From: Bradyrhizobium retamae
Lineage (GTDB): Bacteria > Pseudomonadota > Alphaproteobacteria > Rhizobiales > Xanthobacteraceae
DNA length: 64,000 bases
Assembly: GCF_001440415.1 (NCBI RefSeq)
Contig: NZ_LLYA01000013.1
Span: forward strand, 124,001 to 188,000
Reading direction: 5' to 3'
The number at the start of each line of letters is the position of its first letter. The first letter of the stretch is position 1. The notes beneath the pieces were generated by a model. It was not told the DNA's origin and made no database searches. It worked only from the letters and a program-made list of their open reading frames with translations. Of this stretch, positions 35,041-44,135 are shown in pieces. Both the position numbers and the translations under genes were made by a program.

Positions 35041-35475
35041 TCAGCTCCACGGCGTGGGCGGCGGCACCTTGTCGACCGCGGGAGGCACGTCGACGGTCTT
35101 GAAGTCGGCGGGGCTGACGATCTCGAGGTACTCCATGTCCTCCGAGTAATCGTACAGGTAATGCGTGATGCCGGGCCGCTGGTGCACGACATCGCCGGCC
35201 TGCACCAAGGTCGACTTGTCCTCATACATGAAGCGCGCCCAGCCCTTGGTCATGATCACGATCTGGAATTCGCATTCGTGCTTGTGCCAGCCGGTGCCCT
35301 CTTCGGGCGGCAAGTCGGGGTTGGCCTTGACCAGATGGCAGATCACCTGCCCGCCGGTGGCATCGGCAATGCCGAGATCGCGGTACAGGAAGAAGTCGCG
35401 CAGACCTCCGCCCTTGAACTTGGTATCGCCGGGTTTGACGTGAGAGAATTTGCTGACGACGGCCTGCTTGTTCAT
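35041..35475 (-). CDS. Cupin-domain protein
   Basis: A 144-residue single-domain cupin with no signal peptide (start MNKQAVVSKFSHVKPG at 35475, GGAGG seven bases upstream). Metal-site residues are visible in GTGWHKHECEFQIV and in HQRPGITHYLYDY. Cupins range from dioxygenases to isomerases and sensors, so function is open. The tail (VDVPPAVDKVPPPTPWS) is disordered. It stands alone, with about 225 bp of non-coding sequence before it. Confidence 0.85.
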   Translation of the reverse strand: MNKQAVVSKFSHVKPGDTKFKGGGLRDFFLYRDLGIADATGGQVICHLVKANPDLPPEEGTGWHKHECEFQIVIMTKGWARFMYEDKSTLVQAGDVVHQRPGITHYLYDYSEDMEYLEIVSPADFKTVDVPPAVDKVPPPTPWS

Positions 35476-35782
35476 CGAAGCCTCCACGGTTCGCGTTGGC
35501 GGGACCGCGACTGGCGAAGAGCGTCCAAATTTTCGGCAGCGTCGCATCGTCGCGTTCACGGCTGCATGCTGCTATGCGAAATTCACGCCAGTCGCGTTGC
35601 AATGCAGCGATTTGGCCGGCATCGGTGCAGTGAACCGCTTGGCCGGAGGCAGAAATCCGGCTTCAGCAGCTTGCGAAATGGCAAGAGGATCGGGCCCTGC
35701 GCCGGTCACGGCTGGCACGGGCTTGAGCAAAGCCTGCCCGTTGCCTGAGCCATCCAAACGGGCATGGCCGCGCCAGGCTTGC
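35476..35782. other. Gap between minus-strand genes, no gene
   Basis: About 300 bp. The frame at 35450-35923 (plus) is antisense to the neighbours and has no supported start. Nothing else is seen. Confidence 0.5.
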
Positions 35783-36436
35783 CTAATATTCGACCTCGAG
35801 CTCCTCGATATCGGCCGGCTCTGCCTTGGCGGCCTCGATCCATTCCTGCATTTCCGGCATCGCCATGATGGTCTTGGCGTAGGCCGCGAGAGTGGGCTCG
35901 AGTTTGACGTCATAGGTCATTAAACGGGTCACGACGGGCGCGTACATGGCATCCGCCATGGTACGCTCCCCGAACAGGAACGGCCCGCCTGATTCCGCAA
36001 GGCATTCGCGCCAGATGGTGCAGACCCGGTCGATATCGGCCTGCGCGCGCGACCAGATCTTGAAGCCCGGGAAATGGCCCTTCAGGTTGACCGGCAGCGA
36101 GGCGCGCAGCGTGGTGAAGCCGGAATGGATCTCGCCGCAGATCGAGCGGCAATGGGCGCGGCGGATCCGGTCGGCCGGCAGCAGGCCGGCGTCGGGCATG
36201 ACCTCGTTGAGATATTCCGCGATCGCCAGCGTATCCCAGATGGTGGCGCCGTCGTGGCGCAGGCACGGCACCAGGATCGACGACGACAGCAGCAGGATTT
36301 CAGCCCGCGCCGAGGCATCGTCGGGAGCGGTGGTGACCTCCTCGAACTCAAGCCCTGAGAACTTCGCCAGCAGCCAGCCGCGCAGCGACCAGGACGAGTA
36401 ATTTTTGCTGGAGATGGTCAGTGTGGTCTTCGCCAT
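35783..36436 (-). CDS. Glutathione S-transferase family protein
   Basis: A 217-residue cytosolic transferase with the usual thioredoxin-like N domain (TLTISSKNYSSWSLRGWLLA, with catalytic Ser/Tyr candidates near residue 9) and an all-helical C domain. The GSH-site segment SSSILVPCLRHDGATIWDTL carries the conserved Val-Pro. GAAGG lies just upstream of the start at 36436; the frame to 36538 is rejected. It conjugates glutathione to electrophiles or reduces them. It is divergent from phaZ. Confidence 0.9.
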   Translation of the reverse strand: MAKTTLTISSKNYSSWSLRGWLLAKFSGLEFEEVTTAPDDASARAEILLLSSSILVPCLRHDGATIWDTLAIAEYLNEVMPDAGLLPADRIRRAHCRSICGEIHSGFTTLRASLPVNLKGHFPGFKIWSRAQADIDRVCTIWRECLAESGGPFLFGERTMADAMYAPVVTRLMTYDVKLEPTLAAYAKTIMAMPEMQEWIEAAKAEPADIEELEVEY

Positions 36437-36613
36437 ATGGCCTTCCCTCGAACCCCAAAAACGCCTCTTGCACAGCCAAGGGCGGCCGACCGCGCCGCCG
36501 CCAATGCCTGTGCGCTGGGCATTTGCGCAGCAAACCACGTGCCAGTTTTAGAGGCGGCCGGGCCCGCTGTGGCGTCGATATTGCATGGCGTCATGGGACA
36601 GGGGCTGATGTGA

Positions 36614-37837
36614 ATGATGTCAATGATGTACCAGGCCTATCAGAACCACATGGACCTGACGTCGCCATGGCGGACCGGGGCTGCAGCGGCGCTCAGGTAT
36701 CTCAATCTGGTGCCGCAGGGGGTCTCCGACAGACTGTTCGGCCGGCTCGCCGCCTCGCTCGAGCTGATCTCGCGCTCCTCCCTCACCTATCACCGGCCAG
36801 CCTATGGCATAGACAGGGTACTGGTCGGCAACCGGGAGCTGGAGGTGACTGAGGAAGTCACCTTTGCCACCCCGTTCGGCTCGCTGCTGCATTTCAAGAA
36901 GGAGAACGCGCCGGAGCAGCCGCGGCTGCTCTTGGTAGCGCCGATGTCCGGCCATTTCGCGACGCTGTTGCGAGCCACCGTGAAGACGCTGCTGCAGGAC
37001 CACGACGTCTACATCACCGACTGGCACAATCCGCGCGACATTCCGCTTCACGCCGGCCGGTTCGGGCTGGAGGATTACACCGATCATCTGATCACCTTCC
37101 TGGACAAGATCGGCCCGCGTGCGCACATGGTCGCGATCTGCCAGCCGTCGGTCTCGGCGCTGGCTGCGGCTGCCGTGATGTCGGAGGATAATCACCCGGC
37201 CCGCCCAGCCACGCTGACCCTGATGGCCGGGCCGATCGACACGCGGATCCAGCCGACCAAGGTCAATGAATTCGCCAAGAGCAAGCCGATCAACTGGTTC
37301 GAAAAGAACCTGATCAATTACGTGCCGGTGCAGTGCAAGGGCGCGTTCCGAAAAGTCTATCCCGGCTTCGTGCAGCTCACCGCCTTCGTATCGATGAATC
37401 TGGAGCGCCACGTCAAGCAGCACATCGACCTCGCCAATCATCTCGCCAGGGGCGAGAAGGAAAAGGCCGCGATCATCAAGACCTTCTACGACGAATATTT
37501 TGCGGTCATGGACCTGCCCGCTGAGTTCTATATCGAGACCGTGCGCGACGTGTTTCAGGAGCATCTGTTGCCGCAGGGCAAACTGATGCATCGCGGCCGG
37601 CCGGTGAGCCCGGCCGCGATCAGGCGCATGGGCCTGATGACGGTCGAAGGCGAAAAGGACGATATCTGCTCGATAGGCCAGACGCTGGCGGCACAAGACC
37701 TCTGCACCGGCGTGCGCGCCTATCGCAAGGTGCACCACATGCAGGCCGGCGTCGGCCATTACGGCGTGTTCTCCGGCAAGCGCTGGAACAACGAGATCTA
37801 TCCGCTGCTGCGGGATTTCGTGCATGTGAATTCGTGA
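36614..37837 (+). CDS. phaZ: Intracellular polyhydroxybutyrate depolymerase
   Basis: A 407-residue alpha/beta hydrolase that mobilises stored PHB granules inside the cell. The nucleophile is a Cys in the lipase-like box ICQPSV (Cys176), as in intracellular PhaZ rather than the Ser of secreted depolymerases. Conserved family segments include MSGHFATLLRATVKTLL and TDWHNPRDIPL. No signal peptide is present, consistent with granule-bound action. The start at 36614 gives MMSMMYQAYQ; two alternative Met codons lie three and four codons downstream. A palindrome follows the stop, and a periplasmic binding-protein gene follows on the same strand without evident co-transcription. Confidence 0.93.
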   Translation: MMSMMYQAYQNHMDLTSPWRTGAAAALRYLNLVPQGVSDRLFGRLAASLELISRSSLTYHRPAYGIDRVLVGNRELEVTEEVTFATPFGSLLHFKKENAPEQPRLLLVAPMSGHFATLLRATVKTLLQDHDVYITDWHNPRDIPLHAGRFGLEDYTDHLITFLDKIGPRAHMVAICQPSVSALAAAAVMSEDNHPARPATLTLMAGPIDTRIQPTKVNEFAKSKPINWFEKNLINYVPVQCKGAFRKVYPGFVQLTAFVSMNLERHVKQHIDLANHLARGEKEKAAIIKTFYDEYFAVMDLPAEFYIETVRDVFQEHLLPQGKLMHRGRPVSPAAIRRMGLMTVEGEKDDICSIGQTLAAQDLCTGVRAYRKVHHMQAGVGHYGVFSGKRWNNEIYPLLRDFVHVNS

Positions 37838-37847
37838 ACTGTAGTCA

Positions 37848-37881
37848 CCTCTCCCGCTTCCTCCCCCGCAAGCGGGAGAGG
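37848..37881 (+). terminator. Perfect 12-bp hairpin after phaZ
   Basis: CCTCTCCCGCTT (37848-37859) pairs exactly with AAGCGGGAGAGG (37870-37881) around a ten-base loop. There is no T run, so it may be a REP-like element instead of, or as well as, a terminator. Confidence 0.55.
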
Positions 37882-37977
37882 GAACGCACCGCCATTGTCG
37901 AACTAGCCGCCTCCCTCTACGCGCGCTAACATTCTCCCAAGGACGACCGCTCAAGAGTTGTCCGGGAGGAAGCATCA

Positions 37978-38772
37978 ATGCGACTTTCTGCAAATCTCCG
38001 CGCCCTCACCCTCGCCACTCTCAGCGTATTCCTGCTGACCGTCACAGCCACAGCCGCCGAGGTGCGGGTGATGATCTCGGGCGGGCTGTCGGCCGCCTAC
38101 AAGGCGCTGGTGCCCGAATTCGAGCGCGCTGCAGGCCACAAGGTGCTGACCGCCTACGGCCCCTCGATGGGCACGACGACCAATGCCATTCCGGTGCGGC
38201 TGGAGCGCGGCGAGCCTGCGGACGTCCTGATCATGGTCGGCTATGCGCTCGACGATCTCGTCAAGAAGGGAAAGGCGACCGCTGACAGCAAAGTCGATCT
38301 CGTCAAGTCGCCGATCGGGGTTGCCGTCAAGTTGGGCACGCCGAAGCCTGATATCAGCACAGCCGACGCGCTCAAGCGCGCGCTGCTGGCGGTGAAGTCG
38401 GTCGCCTATTCCGACAGCGCCAGCGGCGTCTATGTTTCGACCGAGATGTTCGGCAAGCTCGGCATTACGGAAGCAATGAAAGACAAAGCGAGAAAAATCC
38501 CGGCAACCCCGGTCGGCGAGATCGTCGCGCGCGGCGATGCCGAGATCGGCTTCCAGCAGATCAGCGAACTAATGCCGGTGGAAGGCATCGAAATCGTCGG
38601 CCCGCTGCCGGACGAATTGCAGAAGATCACGGTGTTTTCAGCAGGGATCGCCACCGTCTCGAAAGAATCCGAGGCCGGCAAGGCGCTGATCAAGTTCCTC
38701 GCCTCGCCCGCCGCCCGCCCCGAGATCGTCAAGAGCGGGCTGGACCCGATTCCGGCGGGCGCGACGAACTAA
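37978..38772 (+). CDS. Periplasmic substrate-binding protein (ModA-like)
   Basis: A 264-residue exported binding protein of the molybdate/tungstate-type (ModA) fold. A signal peptide (ending near TATAAEV) is followed by the two-lobed domain; the start of the mature part, VRVMISGGLSAAYKALVPEF, matches the ModA-like pattern. No permease or ATPase genes follow, so it is an orphan binding protein and the ligand may not be molybdate. The start at 37978 has GGAGG upstream. It is convergent with the phosphatase/kinase gene. Confidence 0.85.
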   Translation: MRLSANLRALTLATLSVFLLTVTATAAEVRVMISGGLSAAYKALVPEFERAAGHKVLTAYGPSMGTTTNAIPVRLERGEPADVLIMVGYALDDLVKKGKATADSKVDLVKSPIGVAVKLGTPKPDISTADALKRALLAVKSVAYSDSASGVYVSTEMFGKLGITEAMKDKARKIPATPVGEIVARGDAEIGFQQISELMPVEGIEIVGPLPDELQKITVFSAGIATVSKESEAGKALIKFLASPAARPEIVKSGLDPIPAGATN

Positions 38773-38863
38773 AGCACCGCAGGCCTGGACACAAAATCGC
38801 GAAAACAACCCCATGCAAAGTAGGTTTGCGCCTCCACGAAAAGCCAGACGCGAACGGGGCGCC

Positions 38864-40600
38864 CTACCGATGCCCACCGTGCTGGATTGCCAGCAGCACG
38901 ATCACGGCCAGCGCCAGCACAACGGTCGTGCTTTTCCAGAACAGAAGCGGATTGCGCTCGATCAGTGGTGTCGATGACGTCGAGAGATACTTCGCGTTGG
39001 GTTGACGCAGGTCGAACAAAAACTCCGAAAAACTGTCATAGCGCTTGTAGGGATTAGGGTGCACGGCCTTCTCGAGCGTGCCGTCGATCCATTGCGGCAC
39101 GTCGCGGTCGCCATGCGACGCCGGACGGTAGACCAGCCTGTTGAACTGCGATCGCGTTCGCGCCGTCGCGATCTGCGCGCCGTAGGGCAGTTTTCCGGTC
39201 AGCATCTGATAGGTGATGACACCGAGCGAGAACAGATCGGAGCGCGAGGTCGCCGGCTCGCCGAGAAAATATTCCGGCGCGGTGTATTGCTGCGTGCCCA
39301 GAATGTCGCTGCGCATGCCTGATGGCTCGGCCTCGACGACGCCGGTGATCCTGGTCGAGCCGAAATCGATGATCTTCACGGTGCCCGTAGCATCGATCAT
39401 GATGTTGTCGGGCCTGACGTCCTGGTGCAGCATCTCCTTGCGATGGAAGGCGCGCAAGCCCTTGGCGATCTGCTCGACGATGCCGCGCACGGTTTCCAGG
39501 CTTGGTTTTGGATTGTCGATCATCCATTGCGTCAGTGTCTGGCCGTCGATGTATTCGGTCGCGACATACAGGAAGTTGCGCTTGCGCTGCAGCAGGCAGG
39601 GTTTCAGCACATGCGGGCTGTCGATCCGCCGCGCCACCCACTCCTCCATCATGAACCGCTTCAGGTAAGCGGGATCGTCGCGCAGATCGATCGACGGGAT
39701 CTTGATGGTGACCACCGCATCGGTTTCGATGTCGACGGCGAGATAGATATGGCTGCGGCTGGAGCCGTGCAGCTCGCGGACGATCCGGTAGCCGTCGAAA
39801 ACCGCCCGTGCCTCCAGGAGCGGCGGCAGCGGCAGCTCATGCGGCTGGGCGAACACTTCGCTGGCGGCGCCGTCGGGCACCTCATCGACGCGGACGATCT
39901 GGACGGTGAGATTGTCCTTGCTGCCGGCTTCAAAAGCCTGGTCGACAATCCCCTTCGCGGCCGCATCGAGATCGGCGCCGCCCTCGTTCACCGCCTTTGC
40001 GATGCGACGGGCGCTAAGATGCTCGTAGATGCCGTCGGTCACGAGCACAAAGACGTCGCCCGGCTCGAGCCGCAGCATCTGGTAGTCGATCTCGATTTGC
40101 GGATTTACGCCGAGCGCCCGGCCGAGATAGCTCTGCTGGGAGGAGATGACGATGCGGTGGTCGTTGGTCAATTGCTCCAGCGTGTTGCCGGAGAGGCGAT
40201 AGATGCGGGAATCGCCGATGTGAAAGAGATGCGCCGTGGTCGACTTGATGACCATGGCGGAGAGCGTACAGACGTAACCACGGTCCTTGTCATAGGCATA
40301 CTGGCTGCGCGTCTGCGAATGCAGCCAGGAATTGGTCGCCTCCAGCACACGCTGCGCCGAGGTGCGCACCGACCAGGATTCCGAGGTGCAGTAATAGTCG
40401 GTCAAAAAACCCTTGACCGCCGATTCCGCGGCGACCCGGCTGACCTTGCTCGTGCTGATTCCGTCGGCGAGCACGATGGAAATGCCCTTGAGGCTGAGCA
40501 GCGGCTCGTCCGGGATCAGGACGCCATGGAAATCCTGGTTGGTTTCCTTGAGGCCCTTATCGGAAAATTGTCCGACGGATATTTTCAGCTCGCGCGGCAT
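38864..40600 (-). CDS. Fused PP2C phosphatase / serine-threonine kinase
   Basis: A 578-residue protein with two signalling domains. The N-terminal half (about 1-240) is a PP2C phosphatase with the metal-binding stretches VLADGIS, HIGDSRIY and VTDGIYEH and a final SKDNLTVQIV. The C-terminal half (about 270-540) is a Hanks-type kinase: ATP lysine in VTIKIPS, catalytic loop HQDVRPDN (the usual HRD Arg is Gln) and IIDFGST. A C-terminal membrane helix (TTVVLALAVIVLLAI) anchors it. Fusion of a kinase with a phosphatase lets one protein reverse its own phosphorylation. It is immediately downstream of a formate/nitrite transporter gene, suggesting control of nitrite or formate transport, an inference from position. 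Confidence 0.93.
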   Translation of the reverse strand: MPRELKISVGQFSDKGLKETNQDFHGVLIPDEPLLSLKGISIVLADGISTSKVSRVAAESAVKGFLTDYYCTSESWSVRTSAQRVLEATNSWLHSQTRSQYAYDKDRGYVCTLSAMVIKSTTAHLFHIGDSRIYRLSGNTLEQLTNDHRIVISSQQSYLGRALGVNPQIEIDYQMLRLEPGDVFVLVTDGIYEHLSARRIAKAVNEGGADLDAAAKGIVDQAFEAGSKDNLTVQIVRVDEVPDGAASEVFAQPHELPLPPLLEARAVFDGYRIVRELHGSSRSHIYLAVDIETDAVVTIKIPSIDLRDDPAYLKRFMMEEWVARRIDSPHVLKPCLLQRKRNFLYVATEYIDGQTLTQWMIDNPKPSLETVRGIVEQIAKGLRAFHRKEMLHQDVRPDNIMIDATGTVKIIDFGSTRITGVVEAEPSGMRSDILGTQQYTAPEYFLGEPATSRSDLFSLGVITYQMLTGKLPYGAQIATARTRSQFNRLVYRPASHGDRDVPQWIDGTLEKAVHPNPYKRYDSFSEFLFDLRQPNAKYLSTSSTPLIERNPLLFWKSTTVVLALAVIVLLAIQHGGHR

Positions 40601-40620
40601 TCCCGGCTTTCACGACAATA

Positions 40621-40646
40621 GGCCTCTCCCCTTGCGAGGAGAGGCC
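40621..40646 (-). terminator. Hairpin between transporter and kinase genes
   Basis: GGCCTCTCC (40621-40629) pairs with GGAGAGGCC (40638-40646) around an eight-base loop. On the minus strand it follows the transporter stop; the T run is poor, so it may attenuate transcription into the phosphatase/kinase rather than end it. Confidence 0.55.
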
Positions 40647-40662
40647 CATCCTCATCTTAAGA

Positions 40663-41514
40663 TCAAGCGGCAATGCGCGAGGACGGCCGCGAAGATGCCG
40701 CAGCCGACGCGCTGCGCGACGGGCCGGTCTTGACGTGGGTCGCGTACAGCGTCAGCCCGGTGAAGGCGAGGCCGCCGACGAGGTTGCCGATGACCGTCGG
40801 AATCTCGTTCCAGAAGATGTAATCCCACCAGGTGAACTTGCCGCCGAGCAGGAGTCCGGACGGGAACAGGAACATGTTCACGATGGAATGCTCGAAGGTC
40901 ATGAAGAAGAACAGCATGATCGGCATCCACATCGCGATCACCTTGCCGCTGACGTGCGTGGAGATCATCGCGCCGACGACGCCGGCCGATACCATCCAAT
41001 TGCAGAGCATGCCGCGGACGAACAGCGTGAGCATGCCGGCCGCGCCATGATCGGCATAGCCGACGGTGCGGCTTTCGCCGATGGTGCCGATCACCTGGCC
41101 GACCTTGTCCGGTGGCTGCGACCAGCCAAAGGTGAACACGATCGCCATCATCACGGCGACCGTGAAGGCGCCGGCGAAATTTCCGATGAAGACGAGGCCC
41201 CAGTTGCGCAGCACGCCGCCGAGCGTGACGCCCGGGCGCTTGTCGATCAGTGCCAGCGGACACAGAACGAAGACGCCGGTGAGCAGGTCGAAGCCCAGCA
41301 GGTACAGCATGCAGAAGCCGACCGGGAACAGCGCGGCGCCGACGATCGGCACGCCGGTCTGCACGTTGATGGTGATCGCAAACGCCGCGGCAAGCGCGAG
41401 GATCGCTCCGGCCATGTAGGCGCGGATGACCGTATCGCGCGTCGACATGAAGATTTTGGATTCTCCGGCGTCGACCATCTTGGTCACGAATTCCGAAGGC
41501 GCGAGATAGGCCAT
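40663..41514 (-). CDS. Formate/nitrite transporter family channel
   Basis: A 283-residue FNT channel that moves formate, nitrite or hydrosulfide. Six helices are visible (for example SAGVVGAMISTHVSGKVIAM and IMLFFFMTFEHSIVNMFLFP), with the re-entrant loop region in helix 2 and the Asn/His family residues (NIVNMF-like and FEHSIVN). No signal peptide follows from the start at 41514, chosen for the GGGGGA six bases upstream. The phosphatase/kinase gene lies directly downstream, so nitrite or formate flux may be phosphorylation-controlled. The C-terminal tail (SASAAASSRPSSRIAA) is disordered and rich in Ser, a possible phosphorylation site. Confidence 0.92.
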   Translation of the reverse strand: MAYLAPSEFVTKMVDAGESKIFMSTRDTVIRAYMAGAILALAAAFAITINVQTGVPIVGAALFPVGFCMLYLLGFDLLTGVFVLCPLALIDKRPGVTLGGVLRNWGLVFIGNFAGAFTVAVMMAIVFTFGWSQPPDKVGQVIGTIGESRTVGYADHGAAGMLTLFVRGMLCNWMVSAGVVGAMISTHVSGKVIAMWMPIMLFFFMTFEHSIVNMFLFPSGLLLGGKFTWWDYIFWNEIPTVIGNLVGGLAFTGLTLYATHVKTGPSRSASAAASSRPSSRIAA

Positions 41515-42010
41515 TCCAGTCCCCCTTTCGAGACAACGTTGAAGCGCGCCGGATGCTGCGCAGCCGTGCACCGATTGAATGAAAAATCTTGCCGTCCTCG
41601 TGCGCGACCGATCCCGCGCCGCCTTTGAGCGGCACAGAACGACGCGGGGTCATGCCCGACCAGGAACTGAGGATGCGCGAGCTATCGTGAGGTGGTCCCG
41701 AAGACTGCTCGAAGCGCCTCACGCGAGGCCGCTTGATCCCAACGCCTTCGGCCAACGCTGGCCTTGGCAATCCGAACGGACGGCAGTCGTCATTGACTGA
41801 GACAGGATTAAGCAATCGATGTGCCAACCCGAAATCGAGCCGTAGGCTCAAAAAAGCGCGTATTTCTACGTGGTTGTGCCCCTATCGCGCGGTGCCTGGA
41901 GAGGAACGGCTGCCTTGTATTTGTGCAGTTGCACATATGTTGGCGCCTGCTGTGCAGCCCGCCACATCCGTCATTCGGGCGCGCACCGGAATGACGTGAG
42001 GATAGATCGC
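41515..42010. other. Gap with a repeat fragment, no gene
   Basis: About 500 bp. Frames at 41579-41800 and 41733-41999 (plus) are random. Positions 41930-41998 carry GTGCAGTTGCACAT and CACCGGAATGACG, resembling the family B element. The promoter of the FNT gene should also be here. Confidence 0.5.
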
Positions 42011-42814
42011 CTATTTCGTCTGCGTCCGGATCGGCCGATCTTTCAGGCCATTGTTGTCGTAGGCCTTGCGTAGCGTACCATTGGCGATCGCTTCGTTCAG
42101 AAACTTCTCAGCAAACGCCAGAGACCGCGGATGGTTGGGCGGCACCGCGACCGCCGTGACCGTCTGCTTGAAGGTTTCGTCCAGCACGCGGGTGCCCGGA
42201 ATCTGTTTTGCCATGGCGTTGAGCTGGTCGCGCGACAACGCGAATGCGTCGATCTCGCCATCTTTGAGCAGGCCGAAGATTTCGTCATAGGTCTGGTAGC
42301 CCGTGACCTCAGCGTTCTTCAAATGCGCGATTGCGCCGCGCATCGTGGTCGTGTTGTTGACCGCCGCGACCTTGATCCCGGGTTGATCGAGTTTCGCGAA
42401 ATTCGTGACCGTCGAGCCAGGCTTGACGATGTAGGTCGCATCCGCAACCTCATAGATCGGCCCGAACGACATCCTGCCCTCACGCTCCGGATCTTTCGGC
42501 AGGAAGGTGATGTCCCAGGTGCCCTTCGACGCCGCATCGACGATCTGCCCGGAATTGTTGTGCGCGACATATTCGACGGGGACGCCGAGCTGTGCCGCCA
42601 TCTCACGGCCGAGATCGACCGGCACGCCGGCATAACCGGTTTCGGTCCTGGTCGACCAGAACGCGCCGCCGGCCGGACTGATCGCAATCGCCACCCGCAA
42701 CTTGCCGGTCGGTGCGATCTCCTCCTTCAAGGCATCGGCGGCGGCGGGCATCGTCATCATCACTGTTAATCCCAGCAAGAAACCGGCCATTCCCGGCGAA
42801 GGTTGATTGAACAT
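42011..42814 (-). CDS. Periplasmic amino-acid-type substrate-binding protein
   Basis: A 267-residue SBP_bac_3-type binding protein with a signal peptide ending near PAAADA. The mature part begins LKEEIAPTGKLRVAIAISPA and has the typical VPVDLGREMAAQLGVPVEY lobe. No permease or ATPase follows, so it is an orphan receptor of a polar amino acid or similar ligand. The start at 42814 has AAGGAG seven bases upstream; the longer frame is rejected. It is the last gene of a minus-strand trio with an OmpA-domain protein and a cysteine-rich repeat protein. Confidence 0.87.
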   Translation of the reverse strand: MFNQPSPGMAGFLLGLTVMMTMPAAADALKEEIAPTGKLRVAIAISPAGGAFWSTRTETGYAGVPVDLGREMAAQLGVPVEYVAHNNSGQIVDAASKGTWDITFLPKDPEREGRMSFGPIYEVADATYIVKPGSTVTNFAKLDQPGIKVAAVNNTTTMRGAIAHLKNAEVTGYQTYDEIFGLLKDGEIDAFALSRDQLNAMAKQIPGTRVLDETFKQTVTAVAVPPNHPRSLAFAEKFLNEAIANGTLRKAYDNNGLKDRPIRTQTK

Positions 42815-42869
42815 CGGGTGCTCCTTCCCCAGCCGGCGGCTGGCGGCGCCCTCCCCCTTGCACGGATGA

Positions 42870-43532
42870 TCAGCGCTTCTTCTTCGCTGCGGCGCCTTTT
42901 GGTGCCGCCGCAGCCGGCGTTGCCGGCTCGGCCGTTTCAAACTTGCCGATCACCATGATCTGGACGCGCGCATTGGCAGGCGAAGCCGGGCGATTGACAT
43001 CCTGCAACTGTTCTTCGCCAAGACCAAGCGCCTGAAGCCGCTTCGGCGATACCTTGAAGGTGTTCACCAGCACATCCCGGACCGATTCCGCACGCCGCTG
43101 GCTCAGGATCAGATTGTGGTCGCGCCGGCCGGCGGATTCGACGTGATCAACGATCAGATAGCGGTAGGGCCGCAATTTCGGATCGGTCAATGCATCGGCG
43201 ATGCTGCCGATGGTCTGATAGGAGGCCGGCCGGATCAGGGAGGAGTCCTGATCGAACACGATGTCGAAACGGATTTGCGGCAGTTTCGTCAGTTGGGGGG
43301 CGATCGGCGGCCGCTTCTGCGGCTGGGCATCCGCCCTTGCCTTGATGCGATCGGCAGCCTGCTGGCGCAAGGCAGCCAGATCGATATCCGACTCGGCCTC
43401 AACGGCAAGTTTCTCAATGATATCCGCGCTCGATATGGCGGTTTGCGCCCGGCTCGCTGCCATCGGCAAGGCAAACAGCGCCACGGCGGAAAGCACGATA
43501 CCGATGCCGCACAGCCTTTCTCCCCCAAGCAT
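42870..43532 (-). CDS. OmpA-domain envelope protein
   Basis: A 220-residue exported protein with a C-terminal OmpA/MotB peptidoglycan-binding domain (residues about 95-200). The RILSQRRAESV region (here NLILSQRRAESVRDVLV) and the later VSPKRLQALGLGE are family hallmarks. A signal peptide (VALFALPMAASRAQ) and a helical spacer precede it, and a Pro/Ala/Lys-rich tail follows. It would tether the envelope to the wall. The start at 43532 overlaps the cysteine-rich gene upstream by one base (TGATG), so the two are co-translated. Confidence 0.88.
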   Translation of the reverse strand: MLGGERLCGIGIVLSAVALFALPMAASRAQTAISSADIIEKLAVEAESDIDLAALRQQAADRIKARADAQPQKRPPIAPQLTKLPQIRFDIVFDQDSSLIRPASYQTIGSIADALTDPKLRPYRYLIVDHVESAGRRDHNLILSQRRAESVRDVLVNTFKVSPKRLQALGLGEEQLQDVNRPASPANARVQIMVIGKFETAEPATPAAAAPKGAAAKKKR

Positions 43533-43948
43533 CAGTGATACCCCGCGGCGCTGATCGCCTTGTTGCAGTTCGGGGTCGCCTTCTTGGTGGATTCCAACAG
43601 ACATTGCAGTCCCTTGACAGGATCGTGCCGAACCTCACGGCAGAAGCGGTTCAGTTCCCAATTGCACAATCTCACAAGGGAGGTGCGCGCGGTAATGCGC
43701 TGCTGGATGGCGCCGAGGGCCTGGGGATAATCGGTCCTGCACTTCGCCGACACCACGTCCTGGTTGCGGCCCAGGCACTCCTTCAGGCGCGTCGCGTCGA
43801 GATTGACGCCGCGGCAATTGTCATCGATGTCCTTGCCGCAGCTCGCGGCCAGCATGGCCGCGGCCTCCTCGAATTTCATGGTCTGCGCCGCCGCCATCGA
43901 AGGCACCGATATCGCAATGATACAAAGGAAAAGCTGGATTCGGGTCAT
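43532..43948 (-). CDS. Exported cysteine-rich repeat protein (two GLG1-type repeats)
   Basis: A 138-residue exported protein. After a signal peptide ending near MAAAQT come two units with identical spacing C-x7-C-x12-C-x11-C: cysteines 37, 45, 58, 70 and 95, 103, 116, 128. This matches the cysteine-rich repeat (PF00839, GLG1/ESL-1-like) known from eukaryotic Golgi proteins and some bacteria. The eight cysteines would form disulfides in the periplasm. It is the first gene of the operon with an OmpA-domain protein, so it may mature or bind an envelope component. The exact function is unknown. Confidence 0.85.
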   Translation of the reverse strand: MTRIQLFLCIIAISVPSMAAAQTMKFEEAAAMLAASCGKDIDDNCRGVNLDATRLKECLGRNQDVVSAKCRTDYPQALGAIQQRITARTSLVRLCNWELNRFCREVRHDPVKGLQCLLESTKKATPNCNKAISAAGYH

Positions 43949-44135
43949 GCGCGCACCTCACACAAGGAGGGTGGCGATGGTCAAGTGTTCTGTTTGAGTT
44001 CACGGCCGCACAGCGGAGCTATTGCGCCGCAACAAATCGTCGCGGGTCGCGGGCGCCAATACCTCCGTTCGTCATGCCGGCCTCGTGCCCGCCTTCCATG
44101 ACGGAAAGTGGTGCATGATCAATTGATTAGTGATG

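Noticed and set aside
40652..41851. 399-residue minus-strand frame over the FNT gene
   Set aside because: Its sequence is arginine- and histidine-rich shadow of the channel gene, which has clear membrane helices in the other frame.
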